Shown here: in pieces, positions 17,744 to 26,711 of the stretch | Numbering within the stretch: the first letter of the stretch is position 1 | Layout of the letters: each line of letters starts with the position of its first letter | Source of the DNA: an uncultured Collinsella sp. | Lineage (GTDB): Bacteria; Actinomycetota; Coriobacteriia; Coriobacteriales; Coriobacteriaceae | Reading direction: 5' to 3' | DNA length: 52,963 nucleotides | Assembly: GCA_958354105.1 (NCBI GenBank) | Contig: CATWVA010000012.1 | Span: forward strand, 1 to 52,963 | Notes under the pieces: model-generated | The model's database searches: none | The model's input: the letters and a program-made list of their open reading frames with translations, nothing else | What the model was told of the DNA's origin: nothing | Program-made: the position numbers and the translations under genes

Positions 17744-18949
17744 TTAAGCGGACGGCTCCTGCTGAGTGATGCAGTGGATATTGCCGCCACCGAAGACGAC
17801 CTGCTCGGACTGAACGCCGACGCACTTGTAGACACCCTCGCCCCAGACCTCGTCGTAGATCTTCTGGAGCGTGTCGACGGCCAGCTGGTCGTTCTCGTCG
17901 CCGTACTGCGGGACGATAACGCCGTGGTTGGTCACGAGGTAGTTCATGTAGGAGGCGATCAGCGGCTCGTCGGGGACGCGCGGCTCGGCGTTCTCGTCGG
18001 CGTCGATGGTGTCGCAGGAAGCCTGGTCCATGAACAGCGGGTTCACGGGCATGCAGAGCTTGTAGACCTTCATCTTGCGGCCCTTGGCGTCGACGGCGTT
18101 GGAGAGGGTCTCGTAGGCAGCGTGGCACTGCTCGTAGAACGGATACTCGGGATCGTCGGTCCAAATGCAGGCCATGACGCCCGGCGCGATGAACGTGGCG
18201 ACGTCGTCGATGTGGCCGTTGGTCTCCTCGGGGTCGATGCCCTCCTTGACCCAGATGACCTTCTCGACACCCAGGTAATCCTTGAGGTGCTCGTCCATGT
18301 AGGCGCGAAGCTCCTCGCTCCAGGGCTCAAACTTCTTGCGGTACTTGGGCCAGATGGACTCGGGATCCTCTTCCTCCTCCAGAACCGCAGAGCAGGTGCG
18401 GCCCGGGGAAAGCAGGCACTGGTCGGTCACGACAAGGGTGCCCTCGCCGTCGACGGTGATGGAGCCGCCCTCGAGAATCATGTCATCGGGACGATAGCGA
18501 CGGCAGCCGGAGAGCTCAGCCATCTTAAGGGCGATCTGCTCGTCCTTGTCCCACGGGAAATAGAGGCCATCGACGAGACCGCCGTAGGCGTTGAAGTGCC
18601 AGTGGTTGGCACGCTTCTCGCCCTTGCCGTTGATGACGTAGGTGGCGGCAGTGTCGCGGAACCAAGCGTCGTCGGTGGTCATCTCGATAACGGTGACGTT
18701 CTCGTCGTTCTCGAAGACGGCCTTGCAGTTGGCATAGTCGACCTGGTTGGCGCACATATAGACCGGGGTGAACTCGGAGATGGCGCGGGCGATGGCGGCA
18801 TACTGCTTCTGAGCAGGCTTGGCGCCGTGGGCCCAGGTGTCGGTGCGGTGGGGCCAGCCCATCCACACGCGATCCTGCGGGGCGAACTCGGCGGGCATAA
18901 AGAAGCCGTCGGCCTTGGGGGTGGACTCGGACTCGGTGATCGTACGCAT
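17744..18949 (-). CDS. aguA: Agmatine deiminase
   Basis: A 401-aa enzyme that hydrolyses agmatine to N-carbamoylputrescine and ammonia. The guanidine-modifying fold is shown by DDAWFRDTAATYV (substrate Asp), NGHIDDVATF (catalytic His) and GGGNIHCITQQEPSA at the C-terminus. The catalytic Cys393 is nine residues from the end, as in Enterococcus AgDI. The protein is a little longer than the 365-380 aa usual in the family. I chose the ATG at 18949 because GAGGAAA lies upstream. It is the third gene of a minus-strand cluster with the antiporter and putrescine carbamoyltransferase genes. The product would provide putrescine and carbamoyl phosphate for ATP formation. Confidence 0.93.
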   Translation of the reverse strand: MRTITESESTPKADGFFMPAEFAPQDRVWMGWPHRTDTWAHGAKPAQKQYAAIARAISEFTPVYMCANQVDYANCKAVFENDENVTVIEMTTDDAWFRDTAATYVINGKGEKRANHWHFNAYGGLVDGLYFPWDKDEQIALKMAELSGCRRYRPDDMILEGGSITVDGEGTLVVTDQCLLSPGRTCSAVLEEEEDPESIWPKYRKKFEPWSEELRAYMDEHLKDYLGVEKVIWVKEGIDPEETNGHIDDVATFIAPGVMACIWTDDPEYPFYEQCHAAYETLSNAVDAKGRKMKVYKLCMPVNPLFMDQASCDTIDADENAEPRVPDEPLIASYMNYLVTNHGVIVPQYGDENDQLAVDTLQKIYDEVWGEGVYKCVGVQSEQVVFGGGNIHCITQQEPSA

Positions 18950-19236
18950 AAGATTTCCTCCAAATCGAACGATCGTTTGCCGCGGGCGGATTACCCGCAG
19001 CCTAAAACCAAGAGATGGTAGGCGCCCGTTCCCCGGCAAAGGTCGGGGCGCCCGGCGCCGGTTTTCACGGAATCGCACCGGCAAGCGACGACGTAACCCG
19101 GTGCGCGGAGACAAAACGCACGAAGGATACGGAAGAGAGATTGGGGTGGGCGGTGGTTACCGGAGCTATCGCTCACACCCACCCCGGGGGAATGGTTAGC
19201 AAACCTGTCGCTTGGACACGCCTCCGAAGAGGCTAG

Positions 19237-19316
19237 AGTGCCCGGAGTCGGGAGCGACAAGCCCGACGAAGCGCGCGTTGGTACGCGAGGAGGGTTGGAG
19301 CCCCGAATCCGGGTGC
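19237..19316. repeat. Snap-back hairpin, type B, at the aguD 3' end
   Basis: AGTGCCCGGAGTCGGG (19237-19252) pairs with CCCGAATCCGGGTGCT (19301-19316) with few mismatches. The right arm touches the aguD stop codon. The interior shares CGAAGCG and TTGGTACGCGAG with the 17641-17735 hairpin. The rest of the aguD-aguA gap (18950-19236) has no gene; GGGGTGGG (19143-19150) and CCCACCCC (19178-19185) form another small stem there. Confidence 0.65.
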
Positions 19317-19317
19317 T

Positions 19318-20757
19318 TTAGTTCTCCTCGGCCTCGGCAGCCTCCTCAGCCAGGCGCTGAGCAGCCAGCTCGGGGGTGAGACCCTTGTACTCGGTCTCGC
19401 GGCCCTTGGCGCTGACGACGCGGACGATCTCGCCGATGAGCACAAGCACGATGAAGATAACGATCATCGGGACCTTGTCGCCAATTTCATCGACGGAGAA
19501 CGGAACCAGCGTTGCAACGATGGCCAGGATCAGCTCGATGCAGGGGATGGCCAGCATAACCTTCATCATGGCGCCCTTAAACGGGAACGTGAAGATGCGC
19601 TCACGGTTCGGGTCGTTCTTACGAAGGTTGAGGAACGCCGGGAACATCGGGATGTAGGTGAGCAGCAGGAAAACGACGGAGGTGCCAAAGAGCATCCAGA
19701 AAACACCATTGGAGATGGCGTCGATAGGAACAAGCTGCAGGCACAGCACCAGGGAGGCAACGATGGCGTTGACCAGGTTGGCACCGTTGGGCATATCATC
19801 GTCAGAGATCATCGAGGCGAAGACCTTGGGCATGTTGCCGTGCTCGGCAGCGTAGCGAGCAACGGAGTTAACGCCGAAGGACCAAGCGGCCATGTTGGCG
19901 AACAGGGTGATCAGGAAGGCGATGCAGATGACCTTAAAGATCATGGAGTCGCCCACCATGGTCTGGACTGCATAAATCATGCCGTAGTCGGGGTCGATGG
20001 AATCGGCCGGCACAGCAGCGCCGATGCCAAAGCCAGCGAACAGGTAGATCACGGCGATGGACAGGCCACCGACGATGATAGCCTTGGGGATATCGCGAGC
20101 GGGATCGGCCATGTCGTCGGTCATGGTGCAGATGACCTCGAAGCCCATGAAGTTAAAGATGATGATCGACAGGTAGCCGAGAGCGTTGGTGTTGGTGAGC
20201 TCGGGCAGGAAGGTGGCAGCGGACATGTCGTTCGCAAAACCGTTCTCCATGGCATACCAAATGCCCAAAGCGCCAACGATAACGGCGACGGCGACCTTGA
20301 TGATGGCGCCACCGTTAAGGACCCACTCGGAGTCGGCCGCCTTGGAGCGGCCCATGAGGTAGACGATCCACACAAAGGCAAGATCGATACCCATCTTGGC
20401 GATCAAGTTGAACTCGACGCCAAAGACCATGCCCAAAATGTCGGGGAACATCGTAGCCAGCGAGGCGATCCACAGCGGGTAGTTGACCCAGTAGTAGTAC
20501 GAGATGCGGGCGCCCCATTTGTCGCCCAGGCCATCGCGTACCCAGTCGTAAATGCCGCCCTCGCCGTCATAGGTGGTACCGAGCTCGGCAACAACCATGC
20601 CGTAGGGAAGCAGGAAGGTCAGGATCAGGAAGATCCACCAGAAGAACTGCTGGTTGCCAATGGCAGCAGCAGGAGCGGCGGCCTCGCAAACGAAGACGAC
20701 GCAGATGATGGTCGAAATGACCGTCAAAAAGGAAAGCTTTTTCTTTCCGTCGCTCAT
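19318..20757 (-). CDS. aguD: Agmatine/putrescine antiporter (APC family)
   Basis: A 479-aa transporter with about twelve hydrophobic segments. The N-terminal part (VCEAAAPAAAIGNQQFFWWI) and ANMAAWSFGVNSVARYAAEHG are typical of the glutamate:GABA/agmatine:putrescine exchangers of the APC superfamily. The C-terminus is acidic (EEAAEAEEN). Its position between the putrescine carbamoyltransferase and agmatine deiminase genes matches aguD of Enterococcus and Streptococcus. There it brings in agmatine and releases putrescine without net energy cost. GAAGGAG precedes the ATG. The substrate is inferred mainly from context. A paralog lies at 15795-17204. Confidence 0.88.
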   Translation of the reverse strand: MSDGKKKLSFLTVISTIICVVFVCEAAAPAAAIGNQQFFWWIFLILTFLLPYGMVVAELGTTYDGEGGIYDWVRDGLGDKWGARISYYYWVNYPLWIASLATMFPDILGMVFGVEFNLIAKMGIDLAFVWIVYLMGRSKAADSEWVLNGGAIIKVAVAVIVGALGIWYAMENGFANDMSAATFLPELTNTNALGYLSIIIFNFMGFEVICTMTDDMADPARDIPKAIIVGGLSIAVIYLFAGFGIGAAVPADSIDPDYGMIYAVQTMVGDSMIFKVICIAFLITLFANMAAWSFGVNSVARYAAEHGNMPKVFASMISDDDMPNGANLVNAIVASLVLCLQLVPIDAISNGVFWMLFGTSVVFLLLTYIPMFPAFLNLRKNDPNRERIFTFPFKGAMMKVMLAIPCIELILAIVATLVPFSVDEIGDKVPMIVIFIVLVLIGEIVRVVSAKGRETEYKGLTPELAAQRLAEEAAEAEEN

Positions 20758-20889
20758 GATGAGCTCCTTCGCTCAGTCTTGGACAGATCCGAGGCCCAAG
20801 GTACTAAGGCAATTGCCTGAGCCTCGGTGAGCGGGCGACAGGAGACGAGCATCCGCCGCCCGCAAACGTGCGTTTAGCGGGCTTAAGGC

Positions 20890-21963
20890 TTAGAGCTGCT
20901 CGAGAGCCTCGAGAGCGGCGTGAAGCTCGGCCTTGGCGGAGTACTCGACACCCTCGTCGTTGAGCGGGGTGCGCTTGCCCAGGGCAGCGAGGAGAGCACG
21001 GATGGAGTGCTTGCGGTTCTCGGCCTCGACCCAGCACAGGGAGCGCTCGGGATCGTCCATAACCTCGTCGACGACTTCCTCGTTGCGAGTGGCCGGCAGG
21101 CAGTGCATGAACTTGGAGTTGGGGCCGGCGAAGTTCATCATGTCCATGGTGACCTGATACTTGGGGTAGAACACGTCCATGTAGTTCTCGCCCGAGACCT
21201 CCTCGTCGTACAGGCCATACCACACGTCGGTGTAGATGAAGTCGGCGCCCTTGATGCACTCGATGTCGTCGGAGATGACGACGGAGCCGCCGGAGACCTT
21301 GCAGTTCTCCTCGGCGATGGCCATCATCTGCTTGCCGAACTCGGCGCGCTCCTCAACGGTGCCAACGTGCAGGCCGCCGTCGGGGATCTGGTGGCCCCTG
21401 GGTCCAAACTGGACAAACTTCATGCCGACCTTGGAGGCGATGAACATGAGGGAGACGCAGACCTGGGTGGCGTCGCCGATGAAGGCCAGGGTGCAGTCCT
21501 CGATCTTCTTGCCCTCGGGGAGGTTCTCGAGCATGGTCATGAGGTCGCCCATCTCCTGCGTGGGATGGTTGAACTCGGACATGCCATTGATGACGGGCAC
21601 GGCGGAACCCTTGGCGAGGCCGACGACGTCCTTGTGACGGTCAACGCGAGCCATCATGATGTCGAGCAGGTCGCCCATGACGCGAGCGGTGTCGCCCAGG
21701 GACTCGTGGCCACCGAGCTGAATGGTGCCAGGGCCATAGAACTGAGCGTGGCCGCCGAGGTCGCACATGGCGGTCTCGAAGGAAAGACGGGTGCGGGTGG
21801 AAACCTGCTGGAAGATCATGCCAAGGCTCTGGTTGCGGAGCAGGTGCGGATAATAGCCGTCAACCTTGATGGCCTTCTTCATTGCCAGGCCAAGATCCTC
21901 GATAGCCAGGATCTGCTCTTTGGTGAAGTCGTTGGTGTCGATGAAATCCTTAGGCAGCGCCAT
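20890..21963 (-). CDS. aguB: Putrescine carbamoyltransferase
   Basis: A 357-aa transcarbamylase that converts N-carbamoylputrescine and phosphate to putrescine and carbamoyl phosphate. STRTRLSFETA binds carbamoyl phosphate, HPTQEMGDL and HCLPATRNEEV are the other family motifs, and GPGTIQLGGHESLGDTARV follows the putrescine-specific pattern. The stretches PEGKKIEDC, DATQVC and YTDVWYGLY also match the Enterococcus enzyme, which separates it from ornithine carbamoyltransferase. AAAGGAA precedes the ATG at 21963; upstream in-frame codons are not needed. It is the first gene of the cluster and divergent from the LuxR regulator. The carbamate kinase that would use its product is missing here. Confidence 0.92.
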   Translation of the reverse strand: MALPKDFIDTNDFTKEQILAIEDLGLAMKKAIKVDGYYPHLLRNQSLGMIFQQVSTRTRLSFETAMCDLGGHAQFYGPGTIQLGGHESLGDTARVMGDLLDIMMARVDRHKDVVGLAKGSAVPVINGMSEFNHPTQEMGDLMTMLENLPEGKKIEDCTLAFIGDATQVCVSLMFIASKVGMKFVQFGPRGHQIPDGGLHVGTVEERAEFGKQMMAIAEENCKVSGGSVVISDDIECIKGADFIYTDVWYGLYDEEVSGENYMDVFYPKYQVTMDMMNFAGPNSKFMHCLPATRNEEVVDEVMDDPERSLCWVEAENRKHSIRALLAALGKRTPLNDEGVEYSAKAELHAALEALEQL

Positions 21964-22292
21964 GTCGATTCCTTTCCGCCGGTCGTGCCGACTATTGCTA
22001 TGAGGCGCTCGAACATCACGCCTCGTGTTGACAAGACCATCATTCACCCGTATGCAATTTTTACCTAGTTTATTCGGGATTAAAGACCGTTCACGGAGTT
22101 ACATCCCCTCTAAACCAATATAAACCCGCAGGTAGCCAGCTTGCAGGGGGTTTACTATCTAGAACCGCGAACGGTATACGGCTATGCTGTATCTCGGCGC
22201 CTAATCCGCAATGGAACGAAGGGTTGAGACGTCTATATCCCACAAGGTATACAGGGCTCGGCCATAGATGAAATGAGATGGGACGGTGGCAG
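21964..22292. promoter_or_regulatory. Divergent agu regulatory region
   Basis: 329 bases between aguB and the LuxR gene. ACCGTTCACGG at 22086-22096 is one of six copies of the motif in this window. A variant, TACCGTTCGCG, lies at 22166-22176 on the minus strand. Promoters for both directions must lie here, but I could not fix them. Confidence 0.6.
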
Positions 22293-23258
22293 ATGAACAC
22301 CCTGATGTTCTTCTATACCCTAGCGATACTCGTGATCTGTATTGTGACGGCAGTGCTTTCGCTTGCCGCCTATGCCTCGTCTCGTCGACGCTTCTTTATC
22401 TATGGCAGCGGCGTTTTTATTTGCTATGCCATCGAGATGACCGAGATCTTCTTTTTTGAATACACGTTGCAAAACCAGAGTTTTCCAGCCAGCGACTATT
22501 ACTCAATTACCATGCCTGTGTTGCGGACCCTTGTGGCGACCGCTTCACAAGCTTTTATCTGGCTCATTGCCATGGACTTGCTCGACAAACATTCAAAAAA
22601 GCAGTTTGTTATTCCCGTCGCAACGTTCTTCCTGAGCGAGCTGCTGATCATTGTCGCTGTCCCCTACGGCCCCATACATCAATGGCTCTACTACACGATG
22701 CGTCAGGTATTCCTTGTATTTGTGGGACTGTATATCTTTTGGACGGCGCATAAAAGCACGCAGGTCGAGCTTAAGGCGCGCGTCAACAATCAACGAAAGC
22801 ACCTCATTATCGGCGCCATTCTGGTCGGGTGCATCGTTGCCGAGGATTTCTACAACATCCTTGTTGTTCCCATGAACCTGGCACCCTCTTGGCTGCAGCT
22901 GTACCTGTCCGAGCGCAACTTTAGCGAGAACATCTTTGCGTGCTACTTTGCGATTCTGCTGATCATCTATGCCTATCACGTGCTTTCGATTCGCATGCAG
23001 GAGGCGCCCGAGGAAAAGAACGTCAGCGATCTTGATCGACACATCGAAGAGCAGATGCCCTTCTATCGCAACGCCTACAAGCTCTCCAACCGCGAAACCG
23101 AAGTCATGCGTCTGGTTGTGTTGGGCAAATCGAACCAAGAGATCGCTGACGAGCTCTTCCTTGCCGTGGGTACCGTCAAGACCCACATCCACAACATCCT
23201 GGTCAAAACCGAGCAGCAAAACCGTACGACCCTGATCCTCCACTTTTGGAAACGATAA
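22293..23258 (+). CDS. aguR: Membrane-bound LuxR-family regulator, AguR-like
   Basis: A 321-aa protein with about seven N-terminal hydrophobic helices (residues 1 to about 240) and a C-terminal LuxR-type HTH. The HTH includes LSNRETEVMRLVVLGKSN, EIADELFLAVGTVKTHIHN and LVKTEQQNRT. AguR of Streptococcus and Enterococcus is likewise a membrane LuxR protein that senses agmatine and activates aguB transcription. The divergent position here supports the same role. The start is uncertain: ATG 22293 (MNTLMFFYTL, directly at the first helix) or ATG 22278; neither has a strong ribosome site. The stop codon lies inside a dispersed repeat. Confidence 0.85.
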   Translation: MNTLMFFYTLAILVICIVTAVLSLAAYASSRRRFFIYGSGVFICYAIEMTEIFFFEYTLQNQSFPASDYYSITMPVLRTLVATASQAFIWLIAMDLLDKHSKKQFVIPVATFFLSELLIIVAVPYGPIHQWLYYTMRQVFLVFVGLYIFWTAHKSTQVELKARVNNQRKHLIIGAILVGCIVAEDFYNILVVPMNLAPSWLQLYLSERNFSENIFACYFAILLIIYAYHVLSIRMQEAPEEKNVSDLDRHIEEQMPFYRNAYKLSNRETEVMRLVVLGKSNQEIADELFLAVGTVKTHIHNILVKTEQQNRTTLILHFWKR

Positions 23259-23302
23259 CCTACCAAAAAGGGACAGGTTTATTTTGGCAGGTTTTATCTG
23301 GG
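23257..23302. repeat. Dispersed palindromic repeat, inverted copy of 11938-11983
   Basis: AACCTACCAAAAAGGGACAG and TTTTGGCAGGTTTTATCTGGG (split by TTTA) match the reverse complement of the copy near 11.9 kb. It begins inside the stop codon of the LuxR gene. Confidence 0.7.
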
Positions 23303-23310
23303 CAAATGCC

Positions 23311-23351
23311 AAAACCGCCGCGAGGGAGTTACTTTCCCTCGCGGCGGTTTT
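23311..23351 (+). terminator. Strong terminator of the LuxR regulator gene
   Basis: AAAACCGCCGCGAGGGA and TCCCTCGCGGCGGTTTT form a 17-bp perfect stem. Poly-A and poly-T flanks let it work in both directions. Confidence 0.92.
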
Positions 23352-23359
23352 CTAGCAGT

Positions 23360-23490
23360 AAAACCAAGTGAGTAGGCTTTTGGCGGGATGCCGAGCACGC
23401 CCCAAAACGCCACAGCCCTGACCTGCGGTTTTGTTGAGCGTTTGTCGCAATGTGCTCGGCAGATCCAAAAAAGTCTACTCACTTAGTTTT
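23360..23490. repeat. Long snap-back hairpin, type C, copy 1
   Basis: The outer arms AAAACCAAGTGAGTAGGCTT and AGTCTACTCACTTAGTTTT pair with few mismatches. An inner stem, ATGCCGAGCAC with GTGCTCGGCA, encloses a loop with ACCTGCGGTTTTGTT. The inner core is shared with 52090-52242 and the outer arms are not. It lies between two convergent genes. Confidence 0.75.
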
Positions 23491-23508
23491 GAGATGCATC
23501 AGGCGGGC

Positions 23509-23551
23509 AAAAAACCGCCGCGAAGGGGGCCCGGCTTCCTTCGCGGCGTTT
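23509..23551 (-). terminator. Terminator of the BceAB-type operon
   Basis: CCGCCGCGAAGG and CCTTCGCGGCG pair around a G/C-rich loop. On the minus strand the stem is followed by six T residues. Confidence 0.85.
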
Positions 23552-23586
23552 GTTCGCTGTGGTTATGCGACGGTTTTGCCCGTCTG

Positions 23587-25788
23587 TTACTCACTGTAGC
23601 GGGTGGCGATGGCAGCTTGTACCATGCCGGCGCTCATGAGGTACGTTACCAGGAAGTAGCCACCATAGGCCGCCAGGAAAATCGCGCAGGTGAGGCCCAC
23701 GGTGCCGGCGATGCTCATATCTCCGAATATGCTCACCAGCTCGATGATCACCTTGAGCGCCACAAAGGAGTGCGCCAGGCCCACTGCCAGCGGGAACAGG
23801 AAGAATACCGCTTGCTGCGCCATCACCGAATGGCGAATCTGGCGGTCGTCACAGCCAATCTGTGCCAGCACACGATAGCTGCGGCTGCCGTCGGCCACAT
23901 TGGAGAGCTGCTGGATCGACAGTATCGCCGCACATGCAACGACCAGCACAAAGCCAATGTAGATGGCTAGATAGCTAATCATGCCGTTAATCTGCGCCGC
24001 CTGCGTATACATCTCGGAACGCGTGATGAAGACTCCCCATCCCCCCGACTCCTTGCCGTCAACGAGCAGAATGTCGAGCATGGTGTATTTAATGCTCTCG
24101 TCTGCCTTGGTCACATCCATCCCCTGCTTGTAGTTAACGAGCAGATTACTGGAATACGGCTGCAGATTAAGCTGGGACAACAGCTCGTCAGCAACGACGA
24201 CGGTACCCGGATTACTGCCCATCGCCGAGTTGGCGATGGCAGCCGTATCCTCGTCCGACTTGTCGCCAGCGGGCTTGAGCGTATGCCCGCCCAAGGTAAG
24301 GGCATGGCCGCCAGCCATATACTTGGTGTACAGGTCGCCCAGCTCACCGCCCATATCACACGTAAGCAAGTACTGGTCCCGGCCAATGCTCACCGGCTCC
24401 TCGCCCATCATCTGGCGCAGTTTGTTGTACTGGCTCGCCGGCGTCACAAACAGACCCATCGCATCGGCGTTGCTTCCCTCGAGCGCCTTGGGAAGCTTTT
24501 CGCCCATGGCCTTGCACATCTCACCCGCCACCACCGAGGGGCCCGAGCCGCCAAGCGGGTAACTCAGATACGAATCGATCTGCACATGCTCACCGGCAAC
24601 ATCGGCGATATTGACCTTCTTTCCGGTCTCGTCGTTGTTGTCCGCCGACTTGCGCTCGCCATGCCATGCAGCGTACAAATCGACCGTTGCATCGGCCAGC
24701 ACCATGCGATCGGCCTCAGACGGATTGACATACTCCTTGTAGTAATCGAGCGTTTCGGGCGTGTAATAAACATACGTCTGAGACACGTCAACAGGGTTAT
24801 AGCGCTCCAGGTTTTCGTTCATCACATTGGCAATCGACATACCACACGTCACCGAGGTGATGGCCAAAAACAGGATCATCGCGATGACGCCCATCGAAAA
24901 GCACACCGTATTGACCTTGGCCGAAAGCTGACGCACGGTAAACATATTGAGGCCGCGCCAATACACGCTGCGCAGGCTCTGCAGCAGCTTGATAAGCATG
25001 CCCGAGAGTCCCCAGAACAGCGCAAAGGTACCCACGGTAACCATAGCGGTCGTAATGCCAAACTGGCTCATGGCCTCTTGCAGCTTGCTGTCCGTCGCAG
25101 TTAGCGGGAACCCATCACGTAGCAGACGGCAATAGGCCACGCCCACAAGCGCCACGCCCACGGCAAAGATGGCAATCGCGATCCAGGGGTTGCGTGTCTT
25201 GATGCTCTCGTTACGACGCTCGGCACCCATAAGCTCGATGAGTTTGGTACGACGCACGGCGCGAAGGTTCAGCAGTAGCGTGAGCACAAACATTACGAGC
25301 ATGCAAGCAAGGGTCAGGTTGAACGCATGCACCGAGAAAAAGAAGTGAAAATCGGCGATCTGTGTCTTAAAGAGCGAGGCCGTAAAGAATGTCATGAGCT
25401 GGGAGAGTCCCACGCCCAGCACAATGCCGGCGACAAAGGCCACGACCGAAACGATCACGGTCTCGAGTGCCATGATCGTGGCGACGCGCCCGCGCCCCAT
25501 GCCGAGCACCTGGTACAGGCCAAACTCCTTCTTGCGGCGTTTCATGATGAAGTTATTGGCATACACCATCAAAAAGGCCATGACACCGGCCAAAAAGTAC
25601 GTCAGGTAGCCGAGCATGCTGCCCATAACCTGCGCCAAGCCCTCTTCATCGATGCCGGCAATGTCGACCTGCATCGAGATGGTGTTAAAGGCATAGAAGA
25701 CCGTGACGCCCAGGGTGAGCGTCAAAAGGTAGACGAGGTAGTCGCGGCCGGCGCGGCGGACGTTGCCCCAAGCGAGTTTACAGAGCAT
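23587..25788 (-). CDS. BceB/FtsX-type ABC transporter permease
   Basis: A permease of about 733 aa. The start MLCKLAWGNVRRAGRDYLVY and the following helix pair are typical of BceB. There are about ten membrane helices in total. Between helices 7 and 8 (about residues 310-590) there is a large extracytoplasmic domain. In the Bce family this pair moves or frees targets of bacitracin, nisin-like or defensin-like peptides and signals to a two-component system. No histidine kinase or response regulator gene is adjacent here. I prefer ATG 25788, with GGTGAGG six bases upstream, over the in-frame GTG at 25800. The gene overlaps the ATPase gene. Confidence 0.88.
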   Translation of the reverse strand: MLCKLAWGNVRRAGRDYLVYLLTLTLGVTVFYAFNTISMQVDIAGIDEEGLAQVMGSMLGYLTYFLAGVMAFLMVYANNFIMKRRKKEFGLYQVLGMGRGRVATIMALETVIVSVVAFVAGIVLGVGLSQLMTFFTASLFKTQIADFHFFFSVHAFNLTLACMLVMFVLTLLLNLRAVRRTKLIELMGAERRNESIKTRNPWIAIAIFAVGVALVGVAYCRLLRDGFPLTATDSKLQEAMSQFGITTAMVTVGTFALFWGLSGMLIKLLQSLRSVYWRGLNMFTVRQLSAKVNTVCFSMGVIAMILFLAITSVTCGMSIANVMNENLERYNPVDVSQTYVYYTPETLDYYKEYVNPSEADRMVLADATVDLYAAWHGERKSADNNDETGKKVNIADVAGEHVQIDSYLSYPLGGSGPSVVAGEMCKAMGEKLPKALEGSNADAMGLFVTPASQYNKLRQMMGEEPVSIGRDQYLLTCDMGGELGDLYTKYMAGGHALTLGGHTLKPAGDKSDEDTAAIANSAMGSNPGTVVVADELLSQLNLQPYSSNLLVNYKQGMDVTKADESIKYTMLDILLVDGKESGGWGVFITRSEMYTQAAQINGMISYLAIYIGFVLVVACAAILSIQQLSNVADGSRSYRVLAQIGCDDRQIRHSVMAQQAVFFLFPLAVGLAHSFVALKVIIELVSIFGDMSIAGTVGLTCAIFLAAYGGYFLVTYLMSAGMVQAAIATRYSE

Positions 25789-26563
25789 CGGAGCCCTCAC
25801 CGCCCATCATGGCAACGACCTCCATAATGCGGTCGAAGAACTCTCGGCGGTCGGTGTCGCCGCGGCGCAGCTCGGTGAAGATCTTGCCGTCACGAATAAA
25901 CAGCACACGGCTCGTGTAGCTGGCGGCAAAACTGTCGTGCGTAACCATGAGCACGGTCGCGCGCAGGCGGCGATTCAGGGCCTCCAAGCTCTCGAGCAGC
26001 AGGCGGGCGCTCTTGGAATCGAGGGCGCCGGTGGGCTCGTCGGCCATGATCATGGTGGGGTCGGTGACGAGCGCGCGAGCCGCGGCAACGCGCTGCTGCT
26101 GGCCGCCGGACATCTGGTAGGGGTACTTGTCGAGCACCTGGCTAATAGACAGGCGCGCGGCCACGTCCTGCACGCGGGTCGAGATCTCTGCCGAGTTTGT
26201 GCGGGCAATGGTGAGCGGCAGGGCGATGTTCTCGCGTGCCGTGAGCGTATCGAGCAGGTTGGAATCCTGGAAGATAAAGCCCAGCTCCTCGCGGCGGAAC
26301 TGCGAAAGCTTGGCCTGCTTCATGCGCGTCACATCCTGGCCGTTGATGCGGATGGCGCCACTCGTGGCGGCATCGATGGTCGACACGCAGTTGAGCAACG
26401 TCGACTTGCCCGAGCCCGAGGCTCCCATGATGCCGACGAATTCGCCGCGGTTGACGGTAAAGCTAACGTCGTTGAGCGCGCGGGTCACATTGCCCAGCGC
26501 GCCATATACCTTTTCGAGATGCGCGACCTCCAGTACCGGGGTCGCCATGTGCGTGGTTTGCAT
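25778..26563 (-). CDS. BceA-type ABC transporter ATP-binding protein
   Basis: A 261-aa ATPase of the MacB/LolD/BceA type. It has Walker A GASGSGKSTLLN (about residues 49-60), a Q-loop in FIFQDSN, signature MSGGQQQRVAAARAL, Walker B TMIMADEPTGALD and the switch His in VTHDSF. AAAGGAC lies before the ATG at 26563. It forms an operon with the permease, whose start lies inside this gene. A role in antimicrobial-peptide resistance is likely from the family but is not proven by context. Confidence 0.92.
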   Translation of the reverse strand: MQTTHMATPVLEVAHLEKVYGALGNVTRALNDVSFTVNRGEFVGIMGASGSGKSTLLNCVSTIDAATSGAIRINGQDVTRMKQAKLSQFRREELGFIFQDSNLLDTLTARENIALPLTIARTNSAEISTRVQDVAARLSISQVLDKYPYQMSGGQQQRVAAARALVTDPTMIMADEPTGALDSKSARLLLESLEALNRRLRATVLMVTHDSFAASYTSRVLFIRDGKIFTELRRGDTDRREFFDRIMEVVAMMGGEGSDAL

Positions 26564-26711
26564 ACCGAGTCCTTTCTTGCGATTAGTCTACGGCATCTAT
26601 AGTCGCAAGAAGCCGAGTCGGCTACCATCGATATGGCTTACGCTTGCCTTACCGTTGTGTAAGGTACGGGTAGCTAGCCTGCCACGCGTTGATGTTGAGA
26701 GAGGACTCCTG

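Noticed and set aside
17426..19021. A 531-codon open frame on the plus strand
   Set aside because: It is antisense to agmatine deiminase, which carries clear catalytic residues. The product shows shadow-type composition.
20890..21963. Ornithine carbamoyltransferase (argF/arcB)
   Set aside because: The agmatine deiminase context and residue stretches matching putrescine carbamoyltransferase make that a better call.
26127..26711. N-terminal extension of the Nudix-Vsr protein
   Set aside because: The frame is open upstream but runs antisense through the BceA-type ATPase gene. The TTG at 26712 has a ribosome site and the Nudix domain starts there.
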